The translations under genes and the position numbers were made by a program. Shown here one piece after another: positions 28,878 to 39,013 of a DNA stretch of 64,000 nucleotides. The stretch is from Colwellia sp. MB3u-45 (lineage in GTDB: Bacteria; Pseudomonadota; Gammaproteobacteria; Enterobacterales; Alteromonadaceae). The stretch lies in NCBI RefSeq assembly GCF_014077005.1, contig NZ_JACGVC010000053.1, positions 62,001 to 126,000 of the forward strand. The letters are read 5' to 3'. Position 1 is the stretch's first letter; every line of letters starts with the position of its first letter. A model generated the notes under the pieces. That model did not search any database and was not told the origin of the DNA. It saw only the letters and a list, made by a program, of their open reading frames with translations.

Positions 28878-28903
28878 AAAAGGCCTATTTAGGGCTTTTT
28901 TTT
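28878..28903 (+). terminator. Probable terminator of the ECF operon
   Basis: A short stem aaggccta/tagggctt with one mismatch (28880-28887 with 28890-28897), followed by about eight T. It lies about 60 bases after the lipoprotein stop. Confidence 0.6.
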
Positions 28904-28964
28904 GGTTAATAGTCATTGGCTAATACTCATTGATAAGTCAGAGAGCAATGATAAGTGAGTATAA

Positions 28965-29000
28965 ATGTCCTCGCACCCGATTACTCAGGCGCGAGGACAT
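28965..29000 (-). terminator. Hairpin downstream of katG
   Basis: A perfect 10-bp stem atgtcctcgc/gcgaggacat (28965-28974 with 28991-29000), 16-base loop, just after the katG stop on the minus strand. The following tract is only moderately T-rich, so it could act as a terminator or an mRNA 3'-end stabiliser. Confidence 0.55.
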
Positions 29001-29024
29001 GATGGCAAGGTTATTAGCTGAACA

Positions 29025-31283
<2,259 letters not shown>

Positions 31284-31474
31284 CTACAAGCAAACTGTTT
31301 AAAGCGCCAATATTACAAATGTTTTATTACCTATTGAAATTCAGTTAGATAGACCTACATTAACAGCCAAAAATTTCAGTTGAAATGTGATATTTCTCCA
31401 TTTGATATGATGGCAAAATACGCATTTTCAAGTGACGTTACTAGAAGAGCTAAGCAGCGATATTCAGTGTTATT

Positions 31475-31624
31475 TTAGCCTTTAGCAGCATTTTGAATGG
31501 CTTCACCCGCTTTTTCGAGATCTTTACCTGCACCATCAATGGTGGCACAAGCACCTAAGGCACTACTTAGTAATAATACCGTTAATATTGATTTTATCTT
31601 TGGGTAGTATGTTTTAGCTGTCAT
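31475..31624 (-). CDS. Entericidin-like small lipoprotein
   Basis: A 49-residue ORF: MTAKTYYPKIKSILTVLLLS, then SALGAC (lipobox, Cys26), then ATIDGAGKDLEKAGEAIQNAAKG. The C-terminal half is the amphipathic signature of entericidin A/B (GAGKD-EKAGEAI). The ribosome site is strong (aagga, 8 bases before the ATG). Entericidins are tiny envelope lipoproteins linked in enterobacteria to stress and stationary phase. It has its own start 276 bases upstream of katG on the same strand, so the two may be cotranscribed or separate; I see no terminator between them. Confidence 0.85.
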   Translation of the reverse strand: MTAKTYYPKIKSILTVLLLSSALGACATIDGAGKDLEKAGEAIQNAAKG

Positions 31625-31851
31625 TTTCTGTTCCTTTTAGGTTATTAGTTATTAGCTTGTCGCGATACAGAGAATATCCTGTTATGTGTCATTTTATGGT
31701 CATTAGAGTATGGCGCAACTCAATGCATTTGCTTTTAATTGAGTCGCTAAAGCCCGTGTCGTTAGTAACCTTATCATTACTTATATCACAATATTTAAGT
31801 TCATAATGCTACTAAGAATATTGCCATATTTAGCACCATAGTCCAGTATTT

Positions 31852-32182
31852 TAATAGCCAAGAGATAAAAAGTTAATTGGCGCTCCTTCAGCTTCTGAGC
31901 CAACATCGTAGTTGTGCACAGAAATAATCGCTTTTGCTGCCATGGTTAATTTTTCAGTTACGCCGTACTCGATTTCAGGACGAATATTGTGAAATGTGTA
32001 GTGATCACCAGCATTTTTATCCAAACGAATGGTATCGGCGAACTTGAATTCGTAACTGCCTGCTGGTTGGGTATCAGTACCTTCTGCGTAAAGTTATAAG
32101 TTGTCGCCTGCTGATACGGTAAAAGGGGCAGATAAATAGCAGCAGCCATAATGGTATTGAAGTTTAGTTTCGTGTGGTAAAC
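31852..32182 (-). pseudogene. Decayed exported beta-barrel-type gene
   Basis: Minus-strand remnants in more than one frame. A hydrophobic leader (KLNFNTIMAAAI) is followed, after a shift near 32138, by SAPFTVSAGDN. An in-frame TAA comes at 32094-32096, then an open stretch (YEFKFADTIRL, HYTFHNIRPEIEYGVTEKLT, MAAKAIISVHNYDV) runs to a stop at 31852. The stop sits in a near duplication (aactta, taacttta) that could have created it. The preserved part reads like a periplasmic/outer-membrane strand protein of the kind comparing a spectrum of envelope forms, but the remnant is only about 100 codons, so an internal deletion is likely. The family name is uncertain. Confidence 0.5.
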
Positions 32183-32485
32183 CTAGTGTTTATCAAGAGA
32201 AGTTTATTTTTTGTCAATAGTACAATCACTTACAACCGATAGTTATTATCATTTGTATTTTTTTGAGTGTTGATTAGCCCTTGATTAAAAGGCGTTGTGA
32301 GAGATTTTGATGCGAGTAACTAAAAGTGAACCCTTGTGCGTATGTTAAAAGTGATTAAGACAGACTAAAGCTTATATCACCAGGTTAAATGCTCGTCAGT
32401 AAGGCATGATTCAAGCTGTGATGTATAAGCTACTTTTTTATGATTATGTTGTTAGTTATTAACTAAGCGTTTTAAATAGTAAAGC
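32183..32485. other. Intergenic region without recognisable features
   Basis: About 300 bases of AT-rich DNA between the decayed gene and a small secreted-protein gene. No supportable ORF, repeat or terminator. Confidence 0.35.
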
Positions 32486-32797
32486 TTAATACGCTTGATA
32501 AGCTTTATAGTTAGGATAAACCTCTAGATAATCACACCAAGTACTAAAATCTCGGTAGGTAAAGCGTGTATCTGTTGTGGTTATCCAGCGGGAGGTCGAT
32601 CTCATGCGTAGCCGAAATTTAGCTTTATAGCCATCAATGGCGACAAAGCAAGCTAAGGATTCTTCGGTTTCGTTTTTAATTTTTACTTGGCTAAAACCAT
32701 TAGAAGATTCGCCAAAGGTGACGGTTATTTTCGGCAAAGCCCAGATAACTGGACTAATAATAAATGCCGTAGCACAAAGGTATTTGATGATTTTCAT
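32486..32797 (-). CDS. Small secreted protein of unknown function
   Basis: A 103-residue ORF beginning with a signal peptide (MKIIKYLCATAFIISPVIWA, cleavage near WA-LP). The mature part of about 83 residues is basic and aromatic, with two cysteines (ESLACFV, STWCDYLEVY) likely to form a disulfide. It has a predicted beta-rich fold (KITVTFGESSNGFSQVKIKN). I do not recognise a family. It is monocistronic and divergent from the SapC-family gene. The clean signal peptide is the main argument that it is real. Confidence 0.6.
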   Translation of the reverse strand: MKIIKYLCATAFIISPVIWALPKITVTFGESSNGFSQVKIKNETEESLACFVAIDGYKAKFRLRMRSTSRWITTTDTRFTYRDFSTWCDYLEVYPNYKAYQAY

Positions 32798-32989
32798 AGA
32801 TTAACATACTGTTTTTAAATGGTTTTAATTAATTATTTTTATGGAGAAGCTTAAGTGTAATTAAAATTAACTCCAGCTAATTTTGATTATACCATTGAAA
32901 GCGTTATTAGGTGTCTCCATAACTAATAGCAACGAAGAAGTGTCAAAAACGACAACGCTTAAAATACGCAGTAAAAAGAGAACTTATTC

Positions 32990-33769
32990 ATGGCTAACAT
33001 TACTCCGATTAAAAAAGAAACTCATCAGAAAATTAAAATCGCTGCCAAGCGCGATTTATCAAATGTATCTAATCAACATATTGCACCAATCACCGCTCCT
33101 GAGTATTCTCAAGCAGCAACCAGCTACCCTATTGTACTTGTTAAAGATCAAGGTACAGAACGCTACCGTAGTGTGGTAATGCTAGGTCTAGAAGCGAATG
33201 AAAACTTATATTATAAAGAAGATTCTTGGAATGCAGTTTATGTTCCGCAAAGTATTTCAATGGCACCTTTTTCTTTAGGTTTAGACCCGGAAAAAGAGAA
33301 AACATTAACGGCTTGTGTTGATTTAGACAGCAAGTTTGTTGGTGAAGATAAAGACCATGAATTATTTGATGCTGAAGGCAAAGACACTGAGTTTTTTCAA
33401 GGTGTACAAGATTCACTAGGTCGTTTATACGATAATGAAGTGATGAACGAGAAATTCATTAAAGAATTGCTTGATAATGACTTATTGTTAGAACTTGAAC
33501 TTAATATTAACTTTGCCTCAGGTGAAAGTAAAAAACTTGTTGGTTTATATAATATTAATGATAAAAAAGTGCAAGAGTTAAGTGACGACAAAGTTTTAGA
33601 TTTCCATAAGCGTGGTTTATTCGTGCCAATTTACGCCATGTTAGGTTCTATTGGTCAAATTAATCGTCTAGCACAATTACGTAACCAGAGTGAATCTACC
33701 GCTAAAGTAAATGCTATTCGCTTTACACCAGCTACTGCTGAAGCTGCTGAAACTGTAGCTGAAAAGTAA
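32990..33769 (+). CDS. SapC-family protein
   Basis: A 259-residue soluble protein of the SapC family (YRSVVMLGLEANENLYYKED, WNAVYVPQSISMAPFSLGLD, QELSDDKVLDFHKRGLFVPIYAMLGSIGQINRLAQLRN). The name comes from an S-layer-associated protein, but in marine gammaproteobacteria and Caulobacter relatives the genes usually sit near TonB receptors and tryptophan-halogenase-like genes. The biochemical role is unknown. No signal peptide is seen. Here it is monocistronic with its own terminator and has no such neighbour. Start ATG 32990. Confidence 0.85.
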   Translation: MANITPIKKETHQKIKIAAKRDLSNVSNQHIAPITAPEYSQAATSYPIVLVKDQGTERYRSVVMLGLEANENLYYKEDSWNAVYVPQSISMAPFSLGLDPEKEKTLTACVDLDSKFVGEDKDHELFDAEGKDTEFFQGVQDSLGRLYDNEVMNEKFIKELLDNDLLLELELNINFASGESKKLVGLYNINDKKVQELSDDKVLDFHKRGLFVPIYAMLGSIGQINRLAQLRNQSESTAKVNAIRFTPATAEAAETVAEK

Positions 33770-33788
33770 TAGCGCAGTAAGTTACCCT

Positions 33789-33817
33789 TAAAAAAGGACC
33801 GTTTGGTCCTTTTTTTT
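33789..33817 (+). terminator. Intrinsic terminator after SapC-family gene
   Basis: A perfect 10-bp stem aaaaaggacc/ggtccttttt (33791-33800 with 33805-33814), 4-base loop and T run. Confidence 0.93.
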
Positions 33818-33905
33818 CGAGTGAAATTTAGCTTTTTAAACCAAAATTTTTCTCAAGGCAGATAGTGAAAAACCAGCAACAATAAAGCCTAACCACTAAA
33901 ACACT

Positions 33906-34124
33906 GAATTTAACGTTTGTACTAGCAGCTGGCAGCAAGAAAATAAAGACAAACAAGCAGTGGAATATAACAAAACACGCGAAACCATAAAGTATCTTGT
34001 TGATGAAAATACTGAGCTAAACCTGAAACTTGAACAACAAGTTAATGCGCTTAAAGATAAATGAACCGAGTATCGCTTAGGCTTTGATTATGCACAGAAG
34101 CAGTTAACAAAATTCAGTAAATAA
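33906..34124 (+). pseudogene. Remnant of a coiled-coil protein gene
   Basis: A 73-codon frame without a proper start, reading SSWQQENKDKQAVEYN, then a heptad-like segment (TIKYLVDENTELNLKLEQQ), an in-frame TGA at 34062-34064, and TEYRLGFDYAQKQLTKFSK to a TAA. The 52 codons before the TGA and 19 after it keep a coherent coiled-coil/basic composition, which suggests a once-longer ORF. The cysteine near its left edge (NVCTSS) could be a lost lipobox. No family recognised. Confidence 0.4.
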
Positions 34125-34180
34125 ACTGCTAATTTCGTTGGGATCCTTATATACTAACAGCCAACTTTTTAGCATTGAAA

Positions 34181-34807
34181 ATGAGATTTTACGTGGCGAT
34201 TAACCTACCTTTTAGCAAATTAAGTCAATGGCAGCAGGTGGCATTTAGTGCTGCATTACTTGAGCGCATGTTACCTAATTATCAAATGTTTGCTGAACAT
34301 GTTGAGTTTGGTGACTTTAAGGTCTTGAGAAATCAACTTGATCTTATCTGGCAATGGTTAGATAAAGCTAACCGTTGCAAAATTAACTATGATGCCCAAA
34401 TTGCTAAACTTGAAGAGCAAGTACCTGATCCTGATGATTTTGATTTTTTGGGTGTTTTTCCAGCCTTAGATAGTGCCATGGCATTAATGTCGTTATTTCA
34501 AGGTATGCAAGACCTAGAAAGTGATAGCTTGAGCAATATCAGTAAATTGTCAGAAAATAGTGTCAGTTACTATGTTGAGTTGAGCTTAGCTCAGCAAATT
34601 GATGAAATAACTCCTGATGAAGAAGAGATAGTGATCTCAGCGCAACAAATTGCTGAACATCCATTAATGCAGTGGGAAATAGCCACACAAAATGAGCTAT
34701 TTGAATTTTTAACCGCGGCTAGCGAAAATAAAGCCAGTTGTTTGCAGGCAAAAGCTATGGTGCTAGAAGAAGGTTTATCTAATTTAGGCATAGACATTAA
34801 CGCTTAA
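34181..34807 (+). CDS. YjaG-family (DUF416) protein
   Basis: A 208-residue protein matching E. coli YjaG: LSQWQQVAFSAALLERMLPNYQMF, DLIWQWLDKANR-KINYDAQIAKLEEQVPDPDDFD, GVFPALDSAMALMSLF, and a C-terminal acidic-helical part. The family is cytoplasmic and of unknown function; in enterobacteria it lies near the hupA/nfi region. I choose ATG 34181 over the TTG six bases upstream. The ribosome site is weak for either. No operon partner is clear, since speD begins 140 bases later with its own ribosome site. Confidence 0.85.
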   Translation: MRFYVAINLPFSKLSQWQQVAFSAALLERMLPNYQMFAEHVEFGDFKVLRNQLDLIWQWLDKANRCKINYDAQIAKLEEQVPDPDDFDFLGVFPALDSAMALMSLFQGMQDLESDSLSNISKLSENSVSYYVELSLAQQIDEITPDEEEIVISAQQIAEHPLMQWEIATQNELFEFLTAASENKASCLQAKAMVLEEGLSNLGIDINA

Positions 34808-34946
34808 TTTTTAGTGGTTAATTAAGCCCAATTTAAGTTGATGTTAAGCTCGTAACCTTTTTTTGTAAAATAGTGTGCTGTTTTTGCGATAGAATTTGGC
34901 AACTTAATATGGCGCCATCAGCGATTGCTGTTATGACGTTGAGGAT

Positions 34947-35915
34947 ATGTTTTTGTTTTTTGAAGGTTCAGAAAAAAAAGCTCAAATTGTGGTTAAAGAC
35001 AAGCAAATTTCGCTACTTGATGATATTACCGATGACTTTTGGACCGCGTTTGTTCAATGTTGTAATGCGCAAATTTTGTCGTCAATTCGTAATGATGACT
35101 GTAAAGCTTTTTTGTTATCAGAGTCGAGCTTATTTGTTTGGCACGATAGGTTATTAATTTTGACCTGTGGCAATACACGATTAGTACATTCGGTCGAGTT
35201 TTTTATCCAGCACATCGGCATGGATAAAATTAAGCAGGTTATTTATCAACGTAAAAATGAATATTTTTCCCATGCTCAGCCAAGTAGTTTTGGTGACGAC
35301 ATTAAGTTGCTCGGGCAATATGTTACGGGTAAAGCCTATCGTTTTGGTGAGTTGGACAGCCATCATAACTATATTTTTCATCAGGATAACAGTTTTCAAG
35401 CCGATAAATTAGATAAAACCTATGAACTGCTTGCATATCAAATTAGCGATCGAGCTTCTGAAAAGCTGACCACAGTGGGTTTAACAGCACAGGAAATTCG
35501 TCAATTTTTACAATTAGACAAATTTTTTGCTGACTTTACCTTGGATGATTTTGTTTTTGATCCCTTTGGTTACTCTGTTAATGCGATTAAAGGGAAAGAA
35601 TATCTCACTATGCATGTTACGCCTCAAGCTAACAGTAGTTACGTCAGTATTGAATCCAATATTAATTTAATAAAAATAGCGGCTGATTTTTTAGCGATAC
35701 TAGCACCAAAGTCGTTTGATTTACTGAGCTTTAATGACTTTGACTTTGCTAACTTAACCAATGAATTTATTCCAAAAGATTATGTGAGCAAATCCTTAGT
35801 AAGCGAGCACTTAAGCAATAATTATTTCGTTTGTTTTGCTAACTATATATTACCGCAGCAAAAATTTATGCAAGCAACGGTGCTTGATTTAGCAGGAGAA
35901 AACCATGCACTGTGA
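34947..35915 (+). CDS. speD: S-adenosylmethionine decarboxylase, eukaryotic-type
   Basis: A 322-residue pyruvoyl enzyme that decarboxylates SAM to supply the aminopropyl donor for spermidine. It matches the large eukaryotic-type family, not the short E. coli form: it starts FFEGSEKKAQI; the self-cleavage site is LLSESSLFVW (cleavage expected between E59 and S60); the catalytic cysteine is in LTCGNTRL (C74). The processing Ser/His region is FDPFGYSVNAIKG and TMHVTPQ. All key residues are present, so the enzyme should be active. The gene's 3' end overlaps the old start of speE by 11 bases, as in an operon, but that speE is broken. Confidence 0.92.
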   Translation: MFLFFEGSEKKAQIVVKDKQISLLDDITDDFWTAFVQCCNAQILSSIRNDDCKAFLLSESSLFVWHDRLLILTCGNTRLVHSVEFFIQHIGMDKIKQVIYQRKNEYFSHAQPSSFGDDIKLLGQYVTGKAYRFGELDSHHNYIFHQDNSFQADKLDKTYELLAYQISDRASEKLTTVGLTAQEIRQFLQLDKFFADFTLDDFVFDPFGYSVNAIKGKEYLTMHVTPQANSSYVSIESNINLIKIAADFLAILAPKSFDLLSFNDFDFANLTNEFIPKDYVSKSLVSEHLSNNYFVCFANYILPQQKFMQATVLDLAGENHAL

Positions 35916-36372
35916 TTTTTGTGTAGCAGAAAAATTTCAAGATTTTTAGGTTTAAAATTTAAAGTAAAAAAAGTACTTTTTTCAGGAAAAAGTGAATTTA
36001 AAACGGTTGATGTGGTTGAAACTAAAGGCCATGGCAACATGTTACTCAAGGATGGTTTAATTATGGTGACCGAACGTGATGAGTTTGCCTATCATGGTAT
36101 GCCATGGATATTCAGCAAGCACTTTTAAAAGTGCTCAATACGGTATTTACACAAAGTTATTTGTATTCATTTAGTCATTCAACTTACCCTGGTGGTTTGT
36201 GAAGCTTTACTTTTGCCAGTAAAAATATTACCCCGTGCATGACTTTGATAAGCAACCTGTTGCAGCAAGTGGCCTAGATTTTCATTATTATAACCAAGCT
36301 TTACACAGCGCCGCGCTTGCCTTACCTAACTTTGTTAAAAAAGCTTTAGCGGGTTTAATCAATAATAGTTAA
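35905..36372 (+). pseudogene. speE: Broken spermidine synthase gene
   Basis: The ancestral ATG at 35905 sits inside the speD end behind a fine ribosome site (aggag). From there MHCDFCVAEKFQD runs into a one-base loss in a T run (near 35942). The next frame gives FKVKKVLFSGKSEFKTVDV and MVTERDEFAYHGM, the SpeE N-terminal domain. The central Rossmann/active-site region of about 140 residues (GGGDGG type) is missing. After the deletion another frame gives DIQQALLKVLNTVFTQSYLY, FSHSTYPGGL, then TGA in place of Trp, and after a loss in an A run AASGLDFHYYNQALHSAAL to TAA at 36372. At least four lesions, so no functional protein. Confidence 0.9.
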
Positions 36373-36389
36373 CTGTTACTTCTCCTTAT

Positions 36390-36421
36390 ACGTCATAATT
36401 TTATATCAAATTATGACGTTA
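36390..36421 (+). terminator. Long hairpin after the spe region
   Basis: A perfect 12-bp stem acgtcataattt/aaattatgacgt (36390-36401 with 36408-36419), 6-base loop. The T tract after it is poor, so termination may be weak or factor-aided. It is symmetrical and could serve either strand. Confidence 0.5.
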
Positions 36422-36546
36422 TCAAACTAGTGTTGCAGCCATCATTTGTTCAGTCTGTATCCTTTTGCGATGAATGCTACTATGAATGAAAGACTACAAC
36501 TTCGTTAGCGTTATGACAACGAACAACAATAAAAATAGGACGGTAA

Positions 36547-38139
36547 ATGAAATTACCTTATGCATGGTTATGGGTTAGCGCACTACTTTGTTCTCTCTTG
36601 GGTTTTGCTGAAGCTGCAGATCAAACTGTCAGTGGCAAGGTCGCTAATATTGAGTTGTCAGTCAGTAAGGCCATGGCAGCATTTCAAGTGCCCGGCATTG
36701 CTGTGGCAATTATTAAAGATAACGAAGTTGTGCTAAGTAAAGGCTTTGGTGTGCTTAAGCAAGGCAGTAAAGAAAAAGTGACTGCCGATACCTTATTTGG
36801 CATTGCCTCAAATACTAAAGCCATGACAGTGGCATTGTTAGCGGCTTTAGTAGACGAAGGGAAATTGACTTGGAAAACTAAAGTTATTGATATCATTCCA
36901 GCGTTTCAACTACCCGATGCCTATGTCACGAGAGAATTCACTATTATTGATTTATTGTCGCATAACAGTGGCTTAGGTTTAGGTGCTGGCGACTTAATGA
37001 TCTGGCCAGAAACCACGTTAAGCAATCAAGACGTTATTAAAGGTTTAAAATATTTACCACAAGTGTCGAGCTTTCGCAGTGAATTTGCTTATGACAACCT
37101 AATGTATATTATTGCTGGTGAGATTATTGCCAAGCTCACAGGTAAACCTTGGCAAGAGGTTATTCAACACCGTATTTTTGAGCCATTAGGTATGGATAAT
37201 ACCCGCGCAACTTTCTCTTTAATTCCTAAAAGTAATCAAAATGTGGCTAGCGCTCATGTGTTATTAGATGGTGAGTTGCATGTTGTTGGTGGAAATTTTT
37301 TAGAGAGATTTTCATCAGCAGGCTCGGTTGCATCCAGTGTTAATGATATGGCGTTATGGCTTAAAGCTCAGCTTAATCTTGGACAATACGGTGTTAATGG
37401 CGATAAAGCGTTAAGGCTTTTTAGTGAACAGCAAAGTCGTGAAATGTGGCAAACACGTACGCTTTTACCGGTTTCACCACAAGCTAGCGAGCAAGATAAA
37501 ACGCATTTTTATGCTTATGCGTTAGGTTGGTTTGTTAAAGATTATCATGGCGTAAAAGTAGTACGACATACCGGCGGCATATTAGGCATGGTGTCAAAAG
37601 TGCTGATGGTACCAGAAGAAAATTTAGCCATGGTTATTTTAACCAATCAACAATCAGGTTTTGCTTTTAATGCCTTATCTCAACAAATTTTGACTGAATA
37701 TCTTGAACTACCCGAAAAAGATTGGGTTGCGCATTATGCTAGATTGCAGCAAGAAGATAATGTCAACAAAAAAGCACAGTTAGCAAAAGTGGCTGCAGCC
37801 GCTGATAAAAGCTCAACACCTTCTTTACCGTTAGCAAGTTATGCGCAAAGTTATGTGGATGATTGGTATGGTGAAATAGCCATTAGCTTAGAAAATAACC
37901 ACTTAGTTATGCAGTTTGCTCATACCCCGGCACTGCATGGCACCTTAGCGCATTATCAGCACAATACTTTTATTGTACGTTGGGACGATCGAACTTTAGA
38001 AGCCGATGCTTATGTGAACTTTAATTTAAACCCCGATGGCAGTATTAGCTATGTCAGTATGAAAGCAGTGTCTTGGGCGACAGATTTTAGTTTTGATTTT
38101 CATGATCTAAAACTGTGGCCTAAATCTGCGGGTAAATAG
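36547..38139 (+). CDS. Serine hydrolase of the beta-lactamase/PBP family
   Basis: A 530-residue exported protein: signal peptide (MKLPYAWLWVSALLCSLLGF, cleavage near AEA-AD), then a class C beta-lactamase-fold hydrolase. Its SxxK is in GIASNTKAM and its YxN-type motif in FAYDNLMYI; the third motif is likely HTGG in VVRHTGGILGM. A C-terminal extension (about residues 420-525) with DDWYGEIAI and TLAHYQHNTFIVRWDD looks like DUF3471. Such proteins are usually D-amino-acid peptidases or esterases, not antibiotic-resistance enzymes. The substrate is unknown. Monocistronic, ending at a strong bidirectional terminator. Confidence 0.88.
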   Translation: MKLPYAWLWVSALLCSLLGFAEAADQTVSGKVANIELSVSKAMAAFQVPGIAVAIIKDNEVVLSKGFGVLKQGSKEKVTADTLFGIASNTKAMTVALLAALVDEGKLTWKTKVIDIIPAFQLPDAYVTREFTIIDLLSHNSGLGLGAGDLMIWPETTLSNQDVIKGLKYLPQVSSFRSEFAYDNLMYIIAGEIIAKLTGKPWQEVIQHRIFEPLGMDNTRATFSLIPKSNQNVASAHVLLDGELHVVGGNFLERFSSAGSVASSVNDMALWLKAQLNLGQYGVNGDKALRLFSEQQSREMWQTRTLLPVSPQASEQDKTHFYAYALGWFVKDYHGVKVVRHTGGILGMVSKVLMVPEENLAMVILTNQQSGFAFNALSQQILTEYLELPEKDWVAHYARLQQEDNVNKKAQLAKVAAAADKSSTPSLPLASYAQSYVDDWYGEIAISLENNHLVMQFAHTPALHGTLAHYQHNTFIVRWDDRTLEADAYVNFNLNPDGSISYVSMKAVSWATDFSFDFHDLKLWPKSAGK

Positions 38140-38154
38140 CACGAGTGACGAATA

Positions 38155-38180
38155 AAAAAAGCGCCTGATGGCGCTTTTTT
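38155..38180 (+). terminator. Bidirectional terminator between hydrolase and rsmD genes
   Basis: An A run, stem gcgcc/ggcgc (38161-38165 with 38170-38174), 4-base loop and T run. The A/T flanks make it usable by the convergent rsmD gene as well. Confidence 0.9.
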
Positions 38181-38247
38181 AGCACATTTCAATCAACTTA
38201 ACTAAATTTAACTTGGGGTAAATAAGGCTAATGCTGAGGTGCTGGCC

Positions 38248-38838
38248 TTACTCTGAACCATTTTGGTAGAGTCGATAGATGACTTGGCCAGCCACCTTTT
38301 CTTTTAAAAGTTGCCAATGGCTTGGCATTATTTGTAGGTTATCGTCAGCTTCCATTTCAACATAGATCAATGCTTCGTCAGTTAAGCCTTTTTCGACTAA
38401 TAACTCAGCGGCTTTTTGCGCTAGGCCTTTTCTAAAAGGTGGATCAATAAATACTAACGAATAAGCTTGTTGGTTACTGTGCAAAAAGTTTAAGGCATTT
38501 TGCTGTATTACTCTGATATTACTGGCTTTGAGTAACGCTTTATTATCGTTTAATTGCTGAGCTGCTGATTTATTCAACTCGACTAAAATTGCTGAACTTG
38601 CGCCGCGAGATATGGCTTCAAAACCCAACCCACCAGAGCCGGCAAAGCAATCTAAGCAATTAGCGTCTTGAATATAAGGCATGAGCCAATTAAAAACCGT
38701 TTCTTTGACACGATCGGTAGTTGGCCGCAAACCATCGGCCATTAATACGGGTAATTTGCGACCACGATGTTGGCCTGCAATAATGCGAATATGGCCTTTT
38801 GGGGCGCTTTTTTCTGATTGTTTTTTGACTTTGCTCAT
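38248..38838 (-). CDS. rsmD: 16S rRNA (guanine-966-N2) methyltransferase
   Basis: RsmD methylates G966 of 16S rRNA in the 30S subunit using SAM. 196 residues with a basic N-terminus, RIIAGQHRGRKLPV, GLRPTTDRVKETVFNWL, the SAM-binding CLDCFAGSGGLGFEAISRGA, and the catalytic FIDPPFRKG (the DPPF/Y motif of N-methyltransferases). It is divergent from ftsY, the usual gammaproteobacterial arrangement (rsmD next to ftsYEX). Start ATG 38838. Confidence 0.95.
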   Translation of the reverse strand: MSKVKKQSEKSAPKGHIRIIAGQHRGRKLPVLMADGLRPTTDRVKETVFNWLMPYIQDANCLDCFAGSGGLGFEAISRGASSAILVELNKSAAQQLNDNKALLKASNIRVIQQNALNFLHSNQQAYSLVFIDPPFRKGLAQKAAELLVEKGLTDEALIYVEMEADDNLQIMPSHWQLLKEKVAGQVIYRLYQNGSE

Positions 38839-39013
38839 AACTTAAACAGCTTTTGTTTTTTGTCGGCAGGTTAGGTGGTACTATATCGACAATTTTATCC
38901 TTGTTTACCCGCGAATAGCAATTAATCTAATGAATTGTTCAAGTTAGAACATGTCTTAGATAGATGGTTTTAGTAGTAAACCTCTACATCAAATTAATAT
39001 TGTAAATACATTT

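Noticed and set aside
32883-33179. 98-codon ORF overlapping the start of the SapC-family gene
   Set aside because: Out of frame with a firmly recognised gene and starts at a non-ATG codon.
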